Source: an uncultured Rhodanobacteraceae bacterium (GTDB lineage Bacteria > Pseudomonadota > Gammaproteobacteria > Xanthomonadales > Rhodanobacteraceae). From it: a stretch of 11,649 bases of DNA. Every line of letters starts with the position of its first letter. The stretch's first letter is position 1. Below the pieces are notes generated by a model. That model saw only the letters and a list, made by a program, of their open reading frames with translations. It had not been told where the DNA came from and did no database searches. A program made the position numbers and the translations under genes. The stretch covers positions 1-11,649 of the forward strand of contig CALFNI010000536.1 in NCBI GenBank assembly GCA_937902695.1, in the 5' to 3' direction. Positions 8,179 through 11,649 of this stretch are shown piece by piece.

Positions 8179-9039
8179 TCAGTCGAGCAGCTCGCGAAGA
8201 TCGGGCGGCACGCGACGATCCGGATGCGTGCGCACGAACAGGCGAAGGCTCTCGGTCGCCTGCTGACGACGGCCCTGCTGCATGAGATCGCGGATGTGCG
8301 CGAGCCAGTCCGACGGCGCGAGCTGCATGTCGCGCTGCAATTCCACCGAGCTGCTGGGCAGCGTCGGCGACGCGCGGCCCAGTGCGTTCGCCGCCGCGGC
8401 ACGCTTTTCCGCCGCGGCCGCGCCCCGCGCCGCCGGTGCGATGCCCGCGCTCGCGTCCTTGGCCTTGTCGGCATCCGGCGCCTGCTCGGCCTCGTGTTCG
8501 TTGGCGGGAAATGCCTTCGGCGCGGGCGATGCGGCCGGTAGCGGCGGCGCTTGGGCCTGTGGCGGCTGCGGCGCCGGCTTGCTCTCGGCGCGCTGCTTGC
8601 GCAACGGCTTCGGCTGATCGCTGCGATCGCCGCCGGCGGCGGCGGCGCGCTGCTGCTCCGGCGGCGGTGCTGCTGCGGCGGATGGCGGCGCTGCGTCGCG
8701 CGCCGGCATTTCGCGCCGGCTGCGCGCGGGCTCGTCGATCGGCTGCACCGGCACGACGCGCGGCACTTCGGCGGGTGCGGCCGCATCGTTCGCGCTCATC
8801 GGCTCGTGACCGATGCGCCATGCGAGCCCGGCCGCGAGCACGAGTCCCGCTGCGGATCCGACGCCGAGGATCCAGCGCTGCCGGCGTGGCGGCCTGCCGC
8901 TGTGCACGGCACGCGCGGCTTCGTTCAATACGGCGCGATCGAGCCGGCGCGGCGGCTCGTAGCGCGGCAGGCGGCGATAGAGATCGCCGATCTCGCCGCC
9001 GCCGTCGCGGAGCAGGTCGTCGGGGTCGCGCGCGCTCAT
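8179..9039 (-). CDS. Single-pass membrane protein, probable regulator (anti-sigma) of the adjacent ECF sigma factor
   Basis: This 286-aa protein has a short cytoplasmic N-terminus (residues 1-53, charged, with DLYRRLPRYEPPRRLDRAVL) and one transmembrane helix (about 56-76). A long Ala/Pro/Gln-rich, probably extended periplasmic region follows (about 80-215). A compact C-terminal segment reads DWLAHIRDLMQQGRRQQATE and ends PPDLRELLD. Its ATG overlaps the sigma-factor stop in ATGA (9036-9039), so translation is coupled. That arrangement and the single helix are the grounds for calling it an anti-sigma factor. No zinc-binding HxxxCxxC motif of classical anti-sigma domains is present. I do not recognise a named family, and the signal it senses is unknown. 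A role as a membrane-anchored sigma partner without inhibitory activity is an alternative. Confidence 0.75.
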   Translation of the reverse strand: MSARDPDDLLRDGGGEIGDLYRRLPRYEPPRRLDRAVLNEAARAVHSGRPPRRQRWILGVGSAAGLVLAAGLAWRIGHEPMSANDAAAPAEVPRVVPVQPIDEPARSRREMPARDAAPPSAAAAPPPEQQRAAAAGGDRSDQPKPLRKQRAESKPAPQPPQAQAPPLPAASPAPKAFPANEHEAEQAPDADKAKDASAGIAPAARGAAAAEKRAAAANALGRASPTLPSSSVELQRDMQLAPSDWLAHIRDLMQQGRRQQATESLRLFVRTHPDRRVPPDLRELLD

Positions 9040-9587
9040 GAGGCGAACCTCGCACGGATGCGCGCGAGCGCATAGCGCAGGCGCGATTTCACCGTCTCGC
9101 GCCCGGCGCCGGTGATCTCGCCGATTTCATCGAGGCCGAGCCCGCCTTCGATGCGAAGCAGAAACGCGACGCGTTGCTCCTCGGGCAATTCCTCGAGCGC
9201 GATCTGCAGGCGACGCCGCTGCTCGAACTCGGTGAGCACGCGCTCCGGTTGTTCGCCTTCGGGGGCATCGAGTTGGCGGAACACGGCCTCGGCTTCCTCG
9301 TCCGACGCCTGCGGCTTCAGCCGCCGGAACCGGTCGACGACGAGATTGTGCGCGATCTGCAGCAGGAACGTCGTGAACTTCGCTTCGGCCCGATAGCGCT
9401 CGCGCGCCGCGACGAGCCGGCTCCAGGTGTCCTGGAACAGCTCGTCGGCATCGGCGCGATGCCGCAGCGTGCGCAGGAGGAAGCGGTACAGCGTGCCGCG
9501 ATGGCGCCGGTAAAGCATCTCGAAGGCGAGCAGGTCGCCTCCGGCGTAAGCGAGCATCAGTTCCTCGTCGGTCTTCTCGGACCCCAT
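9036..9587 (-). CDS. ECF (sigma-70 family) RNA polymerase sigma factor
   Basis: This 183-aa protein has the two-domain layout of ECF sigma factors. Region 2 (about residues 9-90) includes LMLAYAGGDLLAFEMLYRRH, the core-binding DADELFQDTW (46-55) and the -10-recognition stretch TFLLQIAHNLVVDRFRR. Region 4 (about 125-178) holds LEELPEEQRVAFLLRIEGGL and the helix-turn-helix GLDEIGEITGAGRETVKSRL. Length is typical. ATG at 9587 is chosen because the family homology begins there, though no clear ribosome site precedes it. The upstream extension of the open frame is Pro/Arg-rich and unlike protein. The gene is translationally coupled to the downstream membrane protein. I could not identify an autoregulated promoter with confidence. 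Confidence 0.93.
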   Translation of the reverse strand: MGSEKTDEELMLAYAGGDLLAFEMLYRRHRGTLYRFLLRTLRHRADADELFQDTWSRLVAARERYRAEAKFTTFLLQIAHNLVVDRFRRLKPQASDEEAEAVFRQLDAPEGEQPERVLTEFEQRRRLQIALEELPEEQRVAFLLRIEGGLGLDEIGEITGAGRETVKSRLRYALARIRARFAS

Positions 9588-9681
9588 GGCCGGGAGGGTA
9601 AGACATCGGCCGGAGGCCGTCACGGCAGGGGGCATGGTTCGTGAAACGCAACGCACTGCGCGGTGGGGTTCGATCTGAGTT

Positions 9682-9718
9682 GCCCGCATGTGGCGGGTTT
9701 GGTCCCCGAATCCCGTAT
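9682..9718 (+). repeat. Left copy of a 37-bp hairpin block, inverted relative to 10254-10290
   Basis: The block begins with the hairpin CCCGC-ATGTG-GCGGG (9683-9697), continues through TTTGG and ends CCCGAATCCCGTAT. It matches the reverse complement of 10254-10290 at about 32 of 38 aligned positions, with two single-base gaps. Ten bp inward lies the 97-bp inverted repeat. Confidence 0.65.
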
Positions 9719-9727
9719 ATGAACAAT

Positions 9728-9824
9728 TGAGTGCCCGCCGGACTGATCGTCTTGCCACGACAATTGCGCTGGCCCGTCGATATCCCCCAAGCACACTATC
9801 GATGGGTCGTCCGGCGGGCACTCA
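9728..9824. repeat. 97-bp element with perfect 16-bp terminal inverted arms
   Basis: TGAGTGCCCGCCGGAC (9728-9743) is the exact reverse complement of 9809-9824. The 65-nt interior contains a weak hairpin (TCGT 9747-9750 with ACGA 9757-9760) and a 6-bp hairpin (TCGATA 9777-9782 with TATCGA 9797-9802). As RNA it could form a three-way junction. No target-site duplication is visible at its ends. It lies in the leader of the ECF sigma gene. Confidence 0.75.
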
Positions 9825-10103
9825 CTTCGCCACAGGCGAATCCGCCGGTCGCGTCATGCGACTGAAAATAATCGTCCGTTCGTGGCGGTTCCGGCCCCGA
9901 TTTTACGAAATACGCCTGCGAGAGCACGCCTCGCGTGCGATCCCGCCCCCGCGTACGTGAGTGCGGAGGCTCTGTCGTGGCGGGCGGTTTATGAGTTCCT
10001 GTCGAGCGCGCGTCGTCCCACGGACGACGCGGCGTTCGCTTCGGCTGCGACGCACGTTGCGCCGGCTTGCGAATCGCACGATCGAACGGATTCGCAGAAT
10101 GCT

Positions 10104-10148
10104 CCCGAAACGAAGAAGCCGCGCGGACGAGGGAGCCGTCCGCGCGGC
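10104..10148 (-). terminator. Terminator-like hairpin followed by a T-rich tract
   Basis: On the minus strand GCCGCGCGGAC (10148-10138) pairs perfectly over 11 bp with GTCCGCGCGGC (10128-10118) across a 9-nt loop. It is followed by TTCTTCGTTTC. The tract is T-rich but interrupted, so it is a moderate match to an intrinsic terminator. It would end transcription coming from the DUF6869 gene or from the RNA candidate upstream. Confidence 0.55.
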
Positions 10149-10149
10149 A

Positions 10150-10290
10150 GCGAGCGCCCGCCGCGGCGATCCGAACGAGGATCGGGACTCGTTGGCGGAT
10201 CCGTGCGCTGGAGAACGCACGCAGATTGACGCGCGACGGGCGCTCGCAGATCGATACGGATTCGGGCGCCCAATCCCGCCACGTGCGGGC
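10150..10290 (-). ncRNA. Candidate structured RNA (hairpin plus three-way junction) downstream of the DUF6869 gene
   Basis: Read on the minus strand from 10290, the first element is the hairpin CCCGC-ACGTG-GCGGG (10289-10275). Next comes a 16-bp stem closing a three-way junction: 10247-10232 pairs with 10165-10150, with one position G-U. Inside it are two perfect hairpins. One pairs CGTGCG with CGCACG around 8 nt (10221-10202). The other has 12 bp with a 2-nt bulge (10201-10168). A terminator-like hairpin follows at once. The one non-Watson-Crick position of the closing stem is a G-U pair only on the minus strand; plus-strand RNA would have A-C. No separate promoter is evident, so it may be part of the DUF6869 3' untranslated region. 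Confidence 0.4.
10254..10290 (-). repeat. Right copy of the 37-bp hairpin block, inverted relative to 9682-9718
   Basis: On the minus strand it reads GCCCGCACGTGGCGGG, then ATTGG, and ends CCCGAATCCGTAT. The only difference in the hairpin from the left copy is C for T in the loop. It starts 8 nt past the DUF6869 stop codon. Confidence 0.65.
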
Positions 10291-10298
10291 GTCGTCCC

Positions 10299-10733
10299 TC
10301 AATAGCTGGCGGCAGGCCTCGCGAGATACGGGCCGCCGGCGTCGTCGCGCGCCTGATGGCGCTCGCGGACATGCTGCACGCGCGCCCAGATCGTCTTCGG
10401 CAGCGCGCTTTGCCAGACATGCGCGAGCAGCCGCGCGAAGTTCGGATCGCGCCGTGCGCATCGCTCGACGCGGCCGATGATGCGGGGTCCATGCTTGCGC
10501 AGCAGCGCTTCGAGCGGACCCGCGCAGAGGATCGCGAGCGTGGCATGCGACGCGTCGCGATCGAGCACGGCCAGGATGAACTCGAACGCATCGTTCGGCG
10601 CATCGTCGCAAAGATCCCAGACCTTCTCGACGACCCAGGCGAGGTCTTCGCGCGCTGCGCCGAGCGCGGGCGTCTTCTGCATGGTGAGCCAGCTTGCGGC
10701 GAGGCGCTGGCGGTCGCTCGATGTCATCGGCAT
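10299..10733 (-). CDS. DUF6869 family protein
   Basis: This protein of about 144 aa resembles the DUF6869 family as I remember it. The matching stretches are WVVEKVWDLCDDAPNDAFEF, then LAILCAGPLEALLRKHG, RRDPNFARLLAHVWQSALP and IWARVQHVR. The protein looks helical and soluble, with no signal peptide or membrane segment. Its function is unknown to me. Two close starts exist, ATG at 10733 and ATG at 10727. GAAGGGAG lies about 12 nt before the first, slightly far but the best site visible. An upstream in-frame ATG at 10787 would add an Arg-rich extension that lacks family character. The gene is divergent from the FHA gene and runs into the hairpin-rich region. Confidence 0.8.
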   Translation of the reverse strand: MPMTSSDRQRLAASWLTMQKTPALGAAREDLAWVVEKVWDLCDDAPNDAFEFILAVLDRDASHATLAILCAGPLEALLRKHGPRIIGRVERCARRDPNFARLLAHVWQSALPKTIWARVQHVRERHQARDDAGGPYLARPAASY

Positions 10734-10930
10734 CGGTGTCAGACGCTCCCTTCGGTTATGGCCGCCCGTCCGCTCACGCAAGGGCATGTCCGATGTGATT
10801 ACGGAAATCCGGGCACGAATCCGCCAGGCGTCTGCGTCGACGACGCAACGCGCGCGATCTGCTGGCGGGAATCGCGACGCTTTTACGATCCGTAGGAGTG
10901 ACCGCGCGTAACGCGGGCGGAGGTTGGGAC

Positions 10931-11320
10931 GTGCTGATCGAGGAGAGCTTGCGCGTGCGGCAACCAGCGGCGTCGCCCGGCGCTGCGGGCGAGGCCGGAA
11001 TGCTGGTGCTGATCGTGACGGAAGGCGAATGGCCCGGTCGGCGCATCGCGATCGGCGCCGCGCCGATCGTCGTCGGTCGCGGCGTCGGCGTCGATCTCCA
11101 GATTCGCGATCCGACCGTCTCCCGCCATCATTGCGTGGTCTGGGGCAGCGCGGGACGCTGCTGGGTGCGCGATCTCGGCTCGACCAACCACACGCGCGTG
11201 AACGATCGGTGCTCGCTGGTCACCGAGCTCTTCGAAGGCGATGTGCTCGTCGTCGGGCAGACCGCGCTGACCGTGACGCGCACCGGGCGTTTCGACGACG
11301 TCGGCGCGGCACGCACCTAG
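10931..11320 (+). CDS. Small stand-alone FHA-domain protein
   Basis: FHA domains bind phosphothreonine peptides. The protein (129 aa from the chosen start) is almost entirely one FHA domain at about residues 25-115. The binding loops are visible: VVGRG (G49-R50), VSRHH (S64, R65, H66) and DLGSTNHTRVN (N86). The GTG at 10931 is chosen because GGAGG (10919-10923) lies 7 nt before it. A GTG at 10898 would add 11 residues but has its AGGA abutting the start. An ATG at 11000 is also possible and would begin at the domain. No kinase, phosphatase or secretion gene is next to it in this window, so its partner is unknown. Confidence 0.88.
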   Translation: MLIEESLRVRQPAASPGAAGEAGMLVLIVTEGEWPGRRIAIGAAPIVVGRGVGVDLQIRDPTVSRHHCVVWGSAGRCWVRDLGSTNHTRVNDRCSLVTELFEGDVLVVGQTALTVTRTGRFDDVGAART

Positions 11321-11392
11321 CCGCCGCCGCCGCTGCTGCAACGAAGGTGATATTGGCCGCGCCCGCCGGAGTCTGCGATCCTTGCATCGCAG

Positions 11393-11481
11393 GCCCGGGT
11401 GGCGAAATCGGTAGACGCAAGAGACTTAAAATCTCTCGACGGGACACCGTCATGCCAGTTCGAGTCTGGCTCCGGGCACCA
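11393..11481 (+). tRNA. tRNA-Leu (anticodon UAA)
   Basis: This 89-nt tRNA has an encoded CCA. The acceptor stem GCCCGGG pairs with CCGGGC plus one wobble. The D-arm contains GGCGAAATCGGTAGACGC. The anticodon stem AGAGA/TCTCT encloses the loop CTTAAAA, giving anticodon TAA (UAA). A long variable arm typical of class II leucine tRNAs follows (CGACGGGACACCGTC), and then the T-loop GTTCGAGTC. It lies 72 bp after the FHA stop. No clear promoter was recognised upstream. Confidence 0.97.
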
Positions 11482-11587
11482 GGCACCAAAACGCGGCGCG
11501 GCTTTCCACGACCGTCGTCTGGACGCAATGTGAGGCGGGTCCAATGGAAGAGATCCGCGCGGGCGAGGTCGTCCATTGCCCGCCAGA

Positions 11588-11649
11588 TCATCGCCACTGA
11601 CTCGGCGCCGCGCCATCGACGTCGATGACGTTGATCGCCGGCAAACCGC
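11588..11649 (-). CDS. Possible C-terminal end of a gene entering from the right
   Basis: One minus-strand frame from the right edge reads GLPAINVIDVDGAAPSQWR and stops at TGA (11590-11588). The composition looks like protein, unlike the Arg-rich alternatives. With only 20 codons visible, no family can be named. The last 100 bp after the tRNA otherwise show nothing I can assign. Confidence 0.2.
   Translation of the reverse strand, partial: GLPAINVIDVDGAAPSQWR

Larger units (their letters stand above)
9588..10298. other. About 700-bp gene-free region rich in inverted repeats
   Basis: No frame on either strand gives a recognisable protein; the long open frames here are Arg/Ser/Pro-rich and look like GC artefacts. 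The region instead contains many hairpins. Besides the repeats listed separately, perfect ones occur at 9826-9840 (TTCGCC/GGCGAA), 9848-9862 (GTCGC/GCGAC), 9924-9938 (GCACGC/GCGTGC) and 10009-10031 (CGCGTCGTCC/GGACGACGCG with a 3-nt loop). The left 240 bp must also hold the leader and promoter of the ECF sigma gene. The right end starts 8 bp past the DUF6869 stop codon. Confidence 0.7.

Noticed and set aside
9683-9697. CCCGC-ATGTG-GCGGG followed by TTT as an intrinsic terminator on the plus strand
   Set aside because: The stem is only 5 bp with three T residues and no plus-strand gene ends upstream. It is better explained as part of the repeated block.
9728-9824. Reading the 97-bp inverted repeat as an integron attC site
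   Set aside because: No GTTRRRY / RYYYAAC core sites at the ends, no integrase and no gene cassettes nearby.
9961-10305. 114-codon plus frame (MRRLCRGGRFMSSCRARVVP...)
   Set aside because: Very Arg-rich, no domain, overlaps the inverted repeats and has no convincing ribosome site.
9796-10611. 271-codon minus frame through the hairpin-rich region
   Set aside because: It covers the DUF6869 gene in the wrong frame, then Arg/Ser/Pro-rich sequence, with no ribosome site or family resemblance. The hairpins explain the region better.
10786-10911. 41-codon plus frame (MSDVITEIRARIRQA...) just before the FHA gene
   Set aside because: The start looks protein-like, but the ribosome site is only 2-3 nt away, the second half is Arg/Ser-rich and no family is recognised. 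Too weak to list as a gene.
11317-11616. 99-codon minus frame across the tRNA (contains EPDSNWHDGVPSRDFKSL)
   Set aside because: This is the translated antisense of a leucine tRNA, a known source of spurious protein annotations.

Overview
The window is high-GC bacterial chromosomal DNA. The best taxonomic clue is the oligoribonuclease: from memory, its wording (for example [22 protein letters not shown]) is very close to Xanthomonas-type Orn. Together with the ECF sigma/membrane-protein pair, the HlyD-ATPase-permease-permease operon and the GAAAGCGGGAATCC-type repeats, this suggests a gammaproteobacterium of the order Xanthomonadales (Lysobacterales). I cannot fix the genus.

Layout. Positions 1-4989, minus strand: a four-gene ABC export operon. 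Read in transcription order it holds a HlyD/MacA-type adaptor, a LolD/MacB-type ATPase, an 813-aa MacB/FtsX-type permease and the start of a second similar permease that runs off the left edge. Positions 5215-7339, minus strand: exodeoxyribonuclease I followed 10 nt later by a DUF2461 protein. The exonuclease frame is cut by an in-frame TAA 34 codons before its natural end. Positions 7494-8057, plus strand: orn, divergent from the exonuclease gene, so two DEDDh exonucleases share one 154-bp control region. Positions 8084-8163: a perfect 28-bp inverted repeat between the convergent ends of orn and the next gene. Positions 8179-9587, minus strand: an ECF sigma factor overlapping by 4 nt (ATGA) a single-pass membrane protein that is probably its regulator. 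Positions 9588-10298: about 700 bp with no convincing gene but packed with inverted repeats. Positions 10299-10733, minus strand: a DUF6869 protein. Positions 10931-11320, plus strand: a small stand-alone FHA protein. Positions 11393-11481, plus strand: tRNA-Leu(UAA). The last 60 bp may hold the tail of another minus-strand gene.

The most interesting stretch is 9682-10290. Two diverged copies of a 37-bp hairpin block lie at its two ends in inverted orientation. Each block leads inward to a segment of 97-98 bp closed by 16-bp inverted arms. The right-hand copy folds on paper, as minus-strand RNA, into a hairpin, a three-way junction and a terminator-like hairpin followed by a T-rich tract. It is therefore a candidate structured RNA or small mobile element. 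The second notable point is the premature stop in exodeoxyribonuclease I. The rest is ordinary housekeeping and transport content.
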